Below, piece after piece: positions 17,463-26,007 of a stretch of 61,243 bases of DNA; position 1 is the stretch's first letter, and each line of letters opens with the position of its first letter. The stretch lies in the NCBI GenBank assembly GCA_000724175.1, contig JPGV01000027.1, forward strand, positions 19,782 to 81,024, given 5' to 3'. The notes under the pieces are model-generated. The model made no database searches, was not told the DNA's origin, and was given only the letters and a program-made list of their open reading frames with translations. The position numbers were made by a program, and so were the translations under genes. Source of the DNA: [Candidatus Thermochlorobacteriaceae] bacterium GBChlB (GTDB taxonomy: Bacteria > Bacteroidota > Chlorobiia > Chlorobiales > Thermochlorobacteraceae).

Positions 17463-17537
17463 ATCGAGATGTTGTTTAAGGAGAAAATATAGCGCAGTGG
17501 CTCTGATGCGGAAAATCGTGTGCGAGACCCTAACGGA

Positions 17538-17705
17538 TTAGTTTAGGCGCGACTTGTCATTGAGTACATCGCCGAAAAACTCATTGAGCGTGTTGACGCG
17601 CCGCTCATCACGACGAAATTTCCAAACACCGTAAATCGTGAACGCCAGCGAAGACGCCGTGATGAGCAACATACATACGAGCATGACAAGTTCAATCGTC
17701 GTCAT
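17538..17705 (-). CDS. 55-residue single-pass membrane protein downstream of the BchH N-terminal gene
   Basis: MTTIELVMLVCMLLITASSLAFTI forms one hydrophobic helix (about 5–28), followed by a basic patch (WKFRRDERR) and a short polar tail, so the topology is probably N-out/C-in. AAAGGAG five bases before the ATG is one of the best ribosome sites in the window, which argues for a real gene despite its size. It starts 62 bases after the BchH N-terminal stop, on the same strand. I recognise no family. A longer in-frame start at 17768 would overlap the BchH stop and is less likely. Confidence 0.65.
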   Translation of the reverse strand: MTTIELVMLVCMLLITASSLAFTIYGVWKFRRDERRVNTLNEFFGDVLNDKSRLN

Positions 17706-17767
17706 ATCATCTCCTTTCCGTGTAAAATCGTCGCTCATGAAAATGCCGAATTGAGCGACAGGTTGCA

Positions 17768-20185
17768 TTACATCTCCACAGTGAACGCAGTGGGTTCGAG
17801 CGGTTTTCCGCCAACGATGTAATCCGAGACAATTTGAGCGCAGAAGGCGTCGACGCGTTGCTTTGCTGCCAGTGCTGCGTCATCGCCCTCGCGCGATTTT
17901 TTCACTAAAAGCGAATACGGTTCAGTGTGCAAGAGGTCGCTCGCCAAATTCAAGAACGCCAATTCGGATTGATTTTTTAATGTCTCGGCAACAAGCTCCG
18001 TTTGTGTTTCCTTGTCGGGATTTGCGCCGAGCGTATGCAGGTCGCCGCAGATGAGTCGGTTCTCCATTTCTTTCAGGCAGTTCATCAGGTCGCAGGCGTA
18101 ACGCTCAAAGTCGCTTTGAGGCGGCACATCGTCGTTGAGATTCAGCAACGCGGCTTTTTGCAGAATCGCCTCGCGCAGGTCGGCGGAGTCTCTGCCCGTC
18201 CGGTAATCGTCGAGAAGGTCGCGCAACGCTTGAAACTCTTTGTAGAGACCCGCTCTGGCGTAAGGCGGAATCGCATGCGAGATGATGGTGGCATAGCCGC
18301 GCCGCTTGGCGATGTTCGCCTCCGACGGGTTGTTCATCGGATAAACATAAAACTGCGGTAAGTCGCCAAGCAGCACGTCCGACCAACAGTCGTCCGTCAA
18401 GCCTAACTGCAAACCCGGCATCCATTCTGCCGTGCCGTGCATGCCGAAGTGAATCAACGCATCTGCGCCGAAGCCATTTGTAATCCATTTGTAGAACATC
18501 ACGAATTGGTGATGTGGCGTGTTTTCTTTATCGAACAGGAGCCGCATCGGGTCGCCTTGAATGAACAGCTGCGGTTGTGCGCCAATGTAGATGTTCCCGA
18601 ATTGCAGCCCGCCGATGATGAATGTCTCGCTGTTCGCCACCGAAATATCGCCGGGCGCGTTTCCCCAGCGCGCCTCGATACGCTCTTGCGCTTTCGGCGA
18701 CACCCATTGATGATACTGGCGCATCGTTGCGGTTATCGGCTTGCCGTCAATGCTAAGTGTTGCAGCAAGGTCGCGTGTGAGTTGTTCAGGCTCAACGGCG
18801 TAGCGCAAAAAGAAATCGCCGACATTGTAGCCCTCTTGTTGCAGCGACTTCATTGTATTGACGAGGCTTTGCGGCACGTTGAGCAACGCCGCCGTTCCAA
18901 GTTTGCCTTGATTCGGCGGATAATTGTAAAGCACAATCGCTACTTTTTTATCACGATTGGCTTTATGTTTCAAGGCAACCCATCGTTTGACGAGTTTGGT
19001 CAATCGGTTCAATCTCGTCGATTCCGTTTTCAGTTTATCGCTCTCTAATGCGCCCAAGACGACGGGACAAATCGCGCCGTCCATTTCAGGCAGCGAGTAG
19101 ACAATCATCGACTGAATCGGGTTCACGCCGTGTTCGCGCCAGCTGTCTTTGGTTTGAATGAAAAGCGGTTGCGAGACGATATACGGCGCGTTCATAGACG
19201 ACAAAATGTCGGACGCGGCGGGATTTGCAATGCCTGTGCTGGTCGAGCCAGCAGGTCCGCCAACGAGCGGAAAGCCGAATAAATTAATCAGCGCTTCAAC
19301 GCCTGCTTCTTTGAGCCAACTGCGCGTAACAATGTGCAACTCAATTCCCATGGCGAAACACGGATAGACGCGCAAACCCTCGGCTTCCATCGCTCGAATC
19401 ACATCGGCGGCGTAGCCCGTCCCAGAGAGCAAGTGCTTCCGCGGCAAGAGCAAGCCGACTTTGGGTTTATCGCCTTTGTCGCGTCCGGTTTTCTTTTCCC
19501 ACTTTTGAAAACTGTGCAGGTCGGGAAAAAACGATGTGGTTTGCGCAAAGTAGTCGGGGTGATAAAATCCCATTGTGGCAATTTCCTTTGGCGCGTCGTG
19601 CGTGGTGTTAATGTGAAACAGTTTATCAGCGATGTAGAGCAGCATATTGAGGATATTTTCCTCGCCGCTGTTCGACCAATAGGAACTAACGGTCATCCAT
19701 GTTCTGGCGTCGCGCACTTTTTCGCCGCCGAAACTCTCGGGCAAAAATTTCATCACGCGGTTAGCAAGTTTTTGCATTTGGACATAGCCGTAGAATGCGT
19801 CCTCGTCTTTGCCGCCGCCGAGCATTTTGCCCAACGCTTTGACGGGCTTCGGCATCTCGCCTTTTTCGGAAAAGTGATACGCGCCGACTTTATTGCGCTT
19901 CATTAACGCAGGCAGCGACTCAAACGAAAACACAAACTCAGGCGAATGCTTGTTAAGCAGTTCTAAAAGCGCGGACGCCGAGTCGTCGATGACCATCAGC
20001 GCGGAAAAGACTGCGTCGCACTGCGCGATTGCCGCGTCGACGGCGGCGTAGTTATCGAGCAACTCTTGATCGTAAAACACATCGAGCGCGACAGCAGGGC
20101 AGAGCGATTCAAATTTTTTTTTGATGGAATAAAAAAACTCGGCGTTGTAGGGTTCCATGCCAAGCACGAAGACGAGGCGTTTCAT
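17768..20185 (-). CDS. bchH: Magnesium chelatase subunit H, N-terminal two thirds (split gene)
   Basis: 805 residues matching the N-terminal and central parts of the porphyrin-binding H subunit (BchH/BchS/BchT type), which holds protoporphyrin IX while the BchI/BchD motor drives Mg insertion. The central block GMHGTAEWMP (581–590), DVLLGDLP (603–610), NNPSEANIAKRRGY (618–631) and PPYARAGLY (640–648) is of the chlorophyll type, not CobN. The chain stops at a natural TAA after VGGKPLEPTAF. The C-terminal domain of about 460 residues is missing here and is encoded at 43762–45153. AAGGAG seven bases before the ATG supports the start. cobC and cobS lie upstream on the same strand. BchS or BchT identity is equally possible. 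Confidence 0.88.
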   Translation of the reverse strand: MKRLVFVLGMEPYNAEFFYSIKKKFESLCPAVALDVFYDQELLDNYAAVDAAIAQCDAVFSALMVIDDSASALLELLNKHSPEFVFSFESLPALMKRNKVGAYHFSEKGEMPKPVKALGKMLGGGKDEDAFYGYVQMQKLANRVMKFLPESFGGEKVRDARTWMTVSSYWSNSGEENILNMLLYIADKLFHINTTHDAPKEIATMGFYHPDYFAQTTSFFPDLHSFQKWEKKTGRDKGDKPKVGLLLPRKHLLSGTGYAADVIRAMEAEGLRVYPCFAMGIELHIVTRSWLKEAGVEALINLFGFPLVGGPAGSTSTGIANPAASDILSSMNAPYIVSQPLFIQTKDSWREHGVNPIQSMIVYSLPEMDGAICPVVLGALESDKLKTESTRLNRLTKLVKRWVALKHKANRDKKVAIVLYNYPPNQGKLGTAALLNVPQSLVNTMKSLQQEGYNVGDFFLRYAVEPEQLTRDLAATLSIDGKPITATMRQYHQWVSPKAQERIEARWGNAPGDISVANSETFIIGGLQFGNIYIGAQPQLFIQGDPMRLLFDKENTPHHQFVMFYKWITNGFGADALIHFGMHGTAEWMPGLQLGLTDDCWSDVLLGDLPQFYVYPMNNPSEANIAKRRGYATIISHAIPPYARAGLYKEFQALRDLLDDYRTGRDSADLREAILQKAALLNLNDDVPPQSDFERYACDLMNCLKEMENRLICGDLHTLGANPDKETQTELVAETLKNQSELAFLNLASDLLHTEPYSLLVKKSREGDDAALAAKQRVDAFCAQIVSDYIVGGKPLEPTAFTVEM

Positions 20186-20202
20186 AGCGATACTCCTTTT
20201 TG

Positions 20203-20216
20203 CTCAAATGTTTGAG
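20203..20216 (-). promoter_or_regulatory. Palindrome in the leader of the BchH N-terminal gene
   Basis: CTCAAA, TG, TTTGAG is a perfect 6-2-6 inverted repeat only 17 bases before the start codon and just upstream of the Shine–Dalgarno sequence. A regulator bound here would block initiation. It does not match PpsR (TGT-N12-ACA) or FNR (TTGAT-N4-ATCAA) consensus. A second inverted repeat, TTCTGC/GCAGAA (20230–20251), lies further upstream in the same leader. Function is not proven. Confidence 0.35.
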
Positions 20217-20364
20217 ATACTCTGTTCACTTCTGCAAGAAAGTTAGCAGAAATCGCGCCGCCAAGCAAATGGAACGACCAACACGCTGAGCTTAACTCGA
20301 TGAACGATTGCAAGGGAACAGCCTTGTATGTCAAACAAAAGTGAGCCGCTGAGGGTCAAGTAAA

Positions 20365-20949
20365 TCAATTTCGAAGCTCGGTGAGTGTCCAATTGCCAGC
20401 GTCGTAGTGCAGATGTGCCATTCCGCCGTAAGTGATGTCGACGGAAAACGCTTTGACGAGCGGTAGTCCAATCGTATGGCAAATGGCGGCGCGAATCGGA
20501 CCGGCGTGCGTGATGACGACGAACCGCTGCTCCGGTCGCTGAATGAGCAAATCGACTTGCAAGCCGATGCGACTGTAAAGACGTTCAAAGGATTCGCCGT
20601 CGGGCGGTGTAACGCGGACAATGTCCTTCATCCATGCTTGAAGCGCAATGCTGTCGGTGATTTCTATGTCGCGCCATCGTCGCTCTTCCCATCGCCCGAA
20701 ATAAATTTCGCGCCACGACGCGCTGAACTCCGACTCGATGCCCACTATCTTACCGACGGCTTTCGCCAAGACCGCACAGCGCTGAAGGTCGCTCGAAATC
20801 ACGCACTCTGGCTTAAGTTCTGCCAAGAAGTTAGCCATATCGGCAACAGCGGATTGTCCTTTTGACGAGAGCGGCACGTCGGTTTGTCCGATGCACTTAT
20901 TTTCGGCGGCGGTCTCAATGTCGAGATGGCGAACCAGATATAAATCCAT
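20365..20949 (-). CDS. cobC: Histidine phosphatase, probable alpha-ribazole phosphatase
   Basis: 194 residues of the phosphoglycerate-mutase/histidine phosphatase superfamily. The N-terminal VRH supplies the phosphorylated His (VRHLDIE in place of the common RHGET), SSDLQRC the second Arg, and ITHAGPIR the second catalytic His. It would remove the 5'-phosphate of alpha-ribazole phosphate in the last steps of cobalamin assembly; this specificity is inferred from the neighbouring cobS, 40 bases upstream. The ATG at 20949 starts directly at the catalytic strand; an alternative start 30 bases upstream is possible. Confidence 0.75.
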   Translation of the reverse strand: MDLYLVRHLDIETAAENKCIGQTDVPLSSKGQSAVADMANFLAELKPECVISSDLQRCAVLAKAVGKIVGIESEFSASWREIYFGRWEERRWRDIEITDSIALQAWMKDIVRVTPPDGESFERLYSRIGLQVDLLIQRPEQRFVVITHAGPIRAAICHTIGLPLVKAFSVDITYGGMAHLHYDAGNWTLTELRN

Positions 20950-20989
20950 AGTAGAGCGCAAGGTTTTTCGTAGTGTCAAGATAGGATTT

Positions 20990-21784
20990 TTACAGCCAAT
21001 CTATGAAGGCTTTTTGACCGACAACGGAAGCACATAAAAGATTAGCAAAATACGACATAAGTTCTGTCGTTTGGTTTGCCGCGCCGAGTGCATCGCCTGT
21101 AATGCCTCCGATGCGTTTGTGAAAATACGCGCCGCACAAAAATATCACGCCTGCCGAAAATGCGTGTAAAATCAAGGCGTTCCAGCCGAAGAGCGCAACT
21201 GAAACCGCCAAAGAAAATCCCGTTCCGACGCTCAATCGCATCGGCGTAACGCTTTCGGCGAATGGCTTGGACGTCGATGATTCAGAACGCACATAAGGGT
21301 ATCGATAGATCAGCCACAGGCTTGAGGCGCGACCAAGTGTGTGTGCAACGACCAGCGTTTTTATGGCAAGCCAACGGTCTATGGCAATGAGTTCCACCAA
21401 GGCGTAAAACTTCATCGTGAAAGCAAACCAGAGCGCAACCGCGCCGTAGGTCCCGATGCGGCTGTCCTTCATAATATCTAAAACGCGCTCTTTTGTTGTG
21501 CCGCCGCCGAAGCCGTCCGCGCTGTCGGCGAGTCCGTCTTCATGAAATGCACCTGTGAGCAAAACAGTGGTGAGCATCGAGAAGAGAACCGCGAGCGCGG
21601 GAGAAAAAACGTTGAGCGCAAGCCAAAGTGCGAGGCTTCCGAGAGCGCCAACAAGTGCGCCGACGATGGGGAAATACACGGTGGACGCGGCAAGGTAATG
21701 CGGTTCATAAACGACAAAACGCGAGACGGGCAAGCGCGTCAGAAACATCACTGCCGCCAGAAAAATTTGAACCTGCGCTTTCAC
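20990..21784 (-). CDS. cobS: Adenosylcobinamide-GDP ribazoletransferase (cobalamin synthase)
   Basis: Integral membrane enzyme of 264 residues that joins adenosylcobinamide-GDP with alpha-ribazole. The signature GAFHEDGLADSADGFGGG follows the third or fourth helix, with DSRIGTYG shortly after. At least six hydrophobic helices are visible. The best start is GTG at 21784, whose GTGA overlaps the stop of the amidotransferase gene, giving VKAQVQIFLAAVMFLTRLPV; the open frame extends to 21862 with a basic, unalignable tail. The translational overlap links it to the amidotransferase. Confidence 0.9.
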   Translation of the reverse strand: MKAQVQIFLAAVMFLTRLPVSRFVVYEPHYLAASTVYFPIVGALVGALGSLALWLALNVFSPALAVLFSMLTTVLLTGAFHEDGLADSADGFGGGTTKERVLDIMKDSRIGTYGAVALWFAFTMKFYALVELIAIDRWLAIKTLVVAHTLGRASSLWLIYRYPYVRSESSTSKPFAESVTPMRLSVGTGFSLAVSVALFGWNALILHAFSAGVIFLCGAYFHKRIGGITGDALGAANQTTELMSYFANLLCASVVGQKAFIDWL

Positions 21785-22575
21785 GGCGCTGGTAATGATT
21801 TTTTTTCGGCGACGCGCTCCAAGAATCCTTTGAGCAGATTTTCCGAAAACGCATTGTCCCATTCAGGCTTGCCGTCGCGCAAACTTTCCAAACGCATTCT
21901 TTCAGGGTGCCACTGCACGAGCAACAGCAGTTTCTCGGACGTGTCAGATTCCATTGCCTCAACAATGCCATCGGGCGACGTGCCAACAACGCGCAAGCCG
22001 TTGCCGATTTTATTCACCGCTTGATGATGCCGCGTGCTGACATAGTCGCTTCGCTCTTCGCCAATGATGTCGTATAGCAGCGAATTTTTATCGAGCGTAA
22101 TTGGGTGAAATCGGCTGTGGTCTTTGTCGAATTTTTTATGCGTGGCGGCACCTGCGATTTGTTTTTCAATATCAAGGTAAAGCGTGCCGCCCATCACGAC
22201 GTTGATGAACTGCAAGCCGCGACAAATGCCCAATATCGGCACGTTGTCGGTTAGACTTTTTTCCGCAATGCGCCATTCCATGTCGTCGCGCTTCGGCTCG
22301 GTCTCGACTTCCAAGCGCTCAAGTTCAGACGGCGGCAAGTGAACGCCAAAACGATGTGGCTCGACGTCCCAGCCACCTGTAAACACCACTGCATCAAGGG
22401 TATCCAGCAGGTTGAGATTGTCATCAAAGAGCGACTGTGGTTGCGACCCGTCCTTTTCCTGATACGGCAGCTCGATAATTTCCACCGCATAGCCGAAGCG
22501 GTCAGCAGATGTGAGCCAGTCAATATACTGCGGCATGGCGCTGCAAACGGTCAACCCAATTCTAAGTTTGGTCAT
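21781..22575 (-). CDS. Class I glutamine amidotransferase-like hydrolase (peptidase C26)
   Basis: 264 residues of the gamma-glutamyl hydrolase/PuuD type. Nucleophile Cys118 in GICRG, His223 and Glu225 in QWHPE, and TGGWDVEP as the oxyanion strand are all intact, so it should be active. Members cleave gamma-glutamyl bonds, for example of gamma-glutamyl-GABA or folate-like tails. Its stop overlaps the cobS start, which hints at a role in the same pathway, but no known cobalamin step needs this family and the overlap may be only operon packing. No synthetase domain is fused. Confidence 0.85.
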   Translation of the reverse strand: MTKLRIGLTVCSAMPQYIDWLTSADRFGYAVEIIELPYQEKDGSQPQSLFDDNLNLLDTLDAVVFTGGWDVEPHRFGVHLPPSELERLEVETEPKRDDMEWRIAEKSLTDNVPILGICRGLQFINVVMGGTLYLDIEKQIAGAATHKKFDKDHSRFHPITLDKNSLLYDIIGEERSDYVSTRHHQAVNKIGNGLRVVGTSPDGIVEAMESDTSEKLLLLVQWHPERMRLESLRDGKPEWDNAFSENLLKGFLERVAEKKSLPAP

Positions 22576-22601
22576 ATGAAAATAAAAAAAAGCGTTTGGA
22601 A

Positions 22602-23240
22602 TTATTTACTGCCCGATGTAACAATGTCTTGAATGCCGACGCGAATCATCATCACGGCAATGGCGGCGAGAAGCAGCGATGCGATTTTAGCAATTGCCTT
22701 TGCGCCATTGGGACCGATGAACCGCTCCAACGCGCCCGAAAAATAAAATATCAAAAAAGCGACAGCGAGGTTGAGCAAAATCGAGAGCGTGGTTAAAATC
22801 CAGCCGTAGGTTTCGCCTAAAATCAAAATGGTCGTTAGCGACCCGGGTCCGATGATGAGCGGAATGCCCAACGGGACAATGCCGATGCTCGACGGGTCAG
22901 CGGGCTGTTTGGACTCATCGACGCCCGATTGCGTCAGGTCTTTGACCGCAAGCAAGAGCAAAATAATTCCGCCCGCAATGCGAAAATCCGAAATGGTGAT
23001 GCCCAAAAAACTAAACAACGATTTGCCGGCTACCATCACAACAAGCGCAATGCTCAGTGCGGTTAAGACGGCTTGAACGGTGAGTTTTCGCTTGACTTTT
23101 TCGGGCAAACTTTGTGTCAATCCGATGAAAAGCGGCAGCGTGCCGGGCGCATCAATGGCAACGAAAAGCGGAATGAACGTGAGCAAAAAATTCTCGGCGC
23201 TGAACTCGGCGTTGGTGGTTAGCAGAAGAAACTCATGCAT
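22602..23240 (-). CDS. MarC-family integral membrane protein
   Basis: 212 residues with six hydrophobic helices, the UPF0056/MarC pattern: AIDAPGTLPLFIGLT in helix 1–2, GITISDFRIAGGIIL in the middle and PLGIPLIIGPGS before helix 4. MarC proteins have no settled transport function despite their name (multiple antibiotic resistance). The start ATG at 23240 overlaps the end of the hydrolase gene by 8 bases, so the two are translationally coupled. An open frame upstream to 23375 is not part of the protein. Confidence 0.85.
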   Translation of the reverse strand: MHEFLLLTTNAEFSAENFLLTFIPLFVAIDAPGTLPLFIGLTQSLPEKVKRKLTVQAVLTALSIALVVMVAGKSLFSFLGITISDFRIAGGIILLLLAVKDLTQSGVDESKQPADPSSIGIVPLGIPLIIGPGSLTTILILGETYGWILTTLSILLNLAVAFLIFYFSGALERFIGPNGAKAIAKIASLLLAAIAVMMIRVGIQDIVTSGSK

Positions 23241-24036
23241 GGGTAGGCAGCGTTTCCAGATGCAGTCGCAATGCCTCGTTGAATGCTTCGGGCGTCTCGA
23301 GATTCGGCAAGTGCCCTGCGTTGGGCAGCACAACCAATTTTGATGCTTGAATACCGTGATGAATCGCACGCGCAAGGTCGGGCGGCGTCAAGACATCTTC
23401 TTCACCGACGACGACCAGCGTCGGAACAGAGATGCGCCCAAGCAACTCAACTGAATCTGCTCGTCCCGCAAGGGCTTTCAACTGGTCAATGACCGCAGTG
23501 GCTGTGTTCCCGCGAATGATGGTCGAGGCAAGTTCAGTGAGTTGCGGCTTAGTCTGCTTGGTCGTTTCGCCGAACAGTTTCGGGACCATTCGAGTTACGG
23601 CTTCCTCAACGCCGTTTTTTTCTATGGCGGCGATAAACTCCATGCGCGATTGGCGAGCTGTGTCAGTATCGGCTTCGGCGCGGGTGTCGGAGAGAACAAG
23701 CGAGCGCGTCGCGTGCGGATACTGTCGATAAAACGCAAAGGCTTGGTAGCCGCCCATCGAGACGCCGACGAGCGTTGCTTGTGTAAATCCTAACGATGAA
23801 ATTAAGTCGTAAAGCGCATCGGCATAATCCGACATCGACCAATTTTGTTTTTCAGGAGAGCCACCGACGCCGAAGACATTCGGCGCAACGACGGGAACGC
23901 CTGCACGATGCAGCGCGTCTAACTGCGGTTGCCACATTGCCGCCGAAAGCGGAAACGCATGGAGCAAAACAACAACTGACCGAGGCCTCGATTCAAGAGG
24001 TGAGTCAAGGGAATGTCCGACGAATGAAAGGCTCAT
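23233..24036 (-). CDS. Alpha/beta hydrolase
   Basis: 267 residues. LLHAFPLSAAMW gives the oxyanion strand, GVSMGGY the nucleophile Ser, VVVGEEDVLTPP the acidic residue and PNAGHLPNLE the catalytic His: the full triad of the fold. It is of the general esterase/lactonase type similar to 3-oxoadipate enol-lactonase, but the substrate is not known. No signal peptide is present, so it is cytoplasmic. It overlaps marC by 8 bases. Confidence 0.85.
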   Translation of the reverse strand: MSLSFVGHSLDSPLESRPRSVVVLLHAFPLSAAMWQPQLDALHRAGVPVVAPNVFGVGGSPEKQNWSMSDYADALYDLISSLGFTQATLVGVSMGGYQAFAFYRQYPHATRSLVLSDTRAEADTDTARQSRMEFIAAIEKNGVEEAVTRMVPKLFGETTKQTKPQLTELASTIIRGNTATAVIDQLKALAGRADSVELLGRISVPTLVVVGEEDVLTPPDLARAIHHGIQASKLVVLPNAGHLPNLETPEAFNEALRLHLETLPTHA

Positions 24037-24077
24037 TTGAGCAGGCGTTTATAGTAATCGGTGTAGCCATGTTCAAA

Positions 24078-24461
24078 TCAAGTTGCGCCGTTTTGTTTGG
24101 CGACGTTCTTGGCTTCTTTGAGAATCGTGTTGGCTTCTTTGAGCAAGCGGCGGACTTCTTCTTCAGCGGCATCGACGATTTTTTCAGCACGCGCGCGCGC
24201 CTCGTTTTCAATGTCCGGCGCAACAGCCCCTTCCTTCGGAGGCACAGAGTTAGGATACGGCATTTCCTGCGACGGCTCTTGCACATCTTTTGACTCAATC
24301 GTCGCACCCGTTTTACTTAACGCATAACTGAGCTGTTCGAGCAAAATGCGCCGCGTGGTCTCGCCTTTGCGTGGCGCGAACAAAATGCCTAATGTTGCGC
24401 CTGCTGCTGCGCCAATCAGCGTTCCCCAGAAAAGCCCTTTGTAAAATTCATCCTTTTGCAT
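24078..24461 (-). CDS. YtxH-domain membrane-associated protein
   Basis: 127 residues. A short N terminus (MQKDEFYKG) precedes one glycine/alanine-rich hydrophobic helix (about 10–29) ending in FAPRKGETTRR, the YtxH signature. The rest is a charged helix with likely coiled coil (about 85–125). These small proteins are tied to envelope stress in other bacteria; the mechanism is unknown. The ATG at 24461 lies 13 bases after the preceding HMA lipoprotein gene. Confidence 0.8.
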   Translation of the reverse strand: MQKDEFYKGLFWGTLIGAAAGATLGILFAPRKGETTRRILLEQLSYALSKTGATIESKDVQEPSQEMPYPNSVPPKEGAVAPDIENEARARAEKIVDAAEEEVRRLLKEANTILKEAKNVAKQNGAT

Positions 24462-24474
24462 GACCGTTGTTCGA

Positions 24475-24801
24475 TTATTGTTTTGCTGTCGGGGTCTCTG
24501 TTTGGATATGCGCTTTGTAACCGAGCGATTCAATTGCCGCAATAACGTCTTTTTCGCTCACTTTGGAATTATCAAACTCGACCGATGCCGTGCCGTCTTT
24601 TTGACTGGCGACAACCGACTTGACCCCGTCTAACTTGGCGACTTTCGTCGAGATAGATTTCTCGCAACTCGTGCAAACCATGCCGCTCACGCTAACATTG
24701 ATTTTCTGAACCGTCGATTCGGCTTTCTTTGCCTCGTCTTTTCGATTGACCGATGAACAGCCGACCACCAACGCGAGCAGCGCAATGACCATATACCGCA
24801 T
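24475..24801 (-). CDS. Heavy-metal-associated (HMA) domain lipoprotein
   Basis: 108 residues. A lipoprotein signal ends at Cys15 (LVVGC), a short linker follows, then an HMA ferredoxin-like domain with C43-T-S-C46 (GMVCTSCEKS) for a Cu(I)- or Zn-type ion. The fold ends with VIAAIESLGYKAHI. It is probably a membrane-anchored periplasmic metal carrier, like the MerP/CopZ group but lipidated. AGGAG four bases before the ATG at 24801 fixes the start. No metal ATPase or copper oxidase is nearby, so the partner is not in this window. Confidence 0.85.
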   Translation of the reverse strand: MRYMVIALLALVVGCSSVNRKDEAKKAESTVQKINVSVSGMVCTSCEKSISTKVAKLDGVKSVVASQKDGTASVEFDNSKVSEKDVIAAIESLGYKAHIQTETPTAKQ

Positions 24802-24844
24802 ACTTCTCCTAAAATTTTGAATGAAATAAAACTTACCTTGCAAT

Positions 24845-25978
24845 TTACTTTAACTCGTTGAGACTTTCAATCACCGCATTGTGCAGAAGTTGCCGCACCT
24901 TTCGAATTTTGATGTTCGCCGACGTTGGATACACTCGATTGGTAAGAAAGACGACAGCAAGCGAGCGGTTCGGGTCAATCCAAATGCTGGTGCCAGTGTA
25001 GCCAGTATGTCCGAAGGAGCGCATAGACAGTAACTCTCCTGCCGAGCTTTCTTTTGCAGAGCGCGTGTCCCAGCCAAGCGCGCGCGTGCTTTTCTCCGAA
25101 TCGCGTTGCGTAAAGAGCGCAATCGTTTGTGGTTTAATCATCCGCTTGCCATTGACGATGCCACCGTTAAGCATCAGTCGAGCCAGAACGAGAATATCGG
25201 ACGACGACGAAAACAGTCCGGCATGTCCAGCGACGCCTTCAGCAAGTGCGGCTCTGGGGTCATGCACGCGCGGACGCTTCCATTGAAAACGCCAGAGTAA
25301 ATCTGCTTCGACAGGCGGAATCCGCACATAGAGCGACTCGGGCGGATTGAACATCGTGCTTTTCAAACCAAGCGGGTCGACAAATGCTTCTTTGTAAAAC
25401 TGATCCAACGCTTTCCCCGAAATACGCTCGATGAGTTCGCCGAGTAAAATGAAATTGACGTCGCTGTAAATCGTCGTATCGCCGATGGGCGCGCGGAGCG
25501 TATCATTGAAAATGTGCGCGAGCATTTGAGCGCGGTTGTCGCAAAATTTTTCGTATTGCTGAAACGCCACCAAGCCCGAATTGTGGAGCAAGAGGTTTTT
25601 AATGGTGATGCCTGCCTTGCCGCGCTTGCCAAATTCGGGAATGAACTTAGTCAGGCTGTCTTCCAACCGCAATTTCCCGTCGTCATACAGTTTCATCACG
25701 CACATCGTCGTTGCCAACACTTTGGTCAGCGACGCCATATCGTAAATCGCGTTAGTGTCGGTTTTGGTCGAGTGCTTGTCGTAAGTAAATGAGCCGAAGG
25801 CGTCGTGAAAGAGAACGTGGTCGTCTTTCATAATTGCCACCACTGCCGACGGAAACGCGCCATCTTTGATAGCGGTGAGGATAACTTTTCGCACTTTTTC
25901 AAACGGCGGCTTTTCGCGGGCACCCGCGCTGGCGACGAAAAAAGCGATGCTAAAAAAACAAATCAACCACTGATGCAT
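24845..25978 (-). CDS. Serine hydrolase, beta-lactamase class C / penicillin-binding-protein-like
   Basis: 377 residues with a signal peptide (about 1–20, ending ASAGA). SLTK is the SxxK nucleophile motif, YSDVN stands at the Tyr-x-Asn site and HTGYTG at the third (KTG-like) site: the order of class C serine hydrolases. It is a periplasmic esterase, D-peptidase or beta-lactamase relative; most chromosomal members of this kind act on peptidoglycan-like or ester substrates. The ATG at 25978 removes a 21-residue tail that would overlap the preceding gene. Confidence 0.87.
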   Translation of the reverse strand: MHQWLICFFSIAFFVASAGAREKPPFEKVRKVILTAIKDGAFPSAVVAIMKDDHVLFHDAFGSFTYDKHSTKTDTNAIYDMASLTKVLATTMCVMKLYDDGKLRLEDSLTKFIPEFGKRGKAGITIKNLLLHNSGLVAFQQYEKFCDNRAQMLAHIFNDTLRAPIGDTTIYSDVNFILLGELIERISGKALDQFYKEAFVDPLGLKSTMFNPPESLYVRIPPVEADLLWRFQWKRPRVHDPRAALAEGVAGHAGLFSSSSDILVLARLMLNGGIVNGKRMIKPQTIALFTQRDSEKSTRALGWDTRSAKESSAGELLSMRSFGHTGYTGTSIWIDPNRSLAVVFLTNRVYPTSANIKIRKVRQLLHNAVIESLNELK

Positions 25979-26007
25979 TTTCCTTAGTTCATAAATTTGA
26001 AAAGGCT

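Noticed and set aside
17768-20185. CobN cobaltochelatase as identity for the split large subunit, because cobS and cobC are near
   Set aside because: NNPSEANIAKRRGY and PPYARAGLY are of the chlorophyll H-subunit type; CobN has a different block there.
20186-20364. Cobalamin riboswitch before bchH or cobS
   Set aside because: I could not find the B12-box (GCCACTG-like element) or its companion loops in the leader; other gaps in the run are too short.
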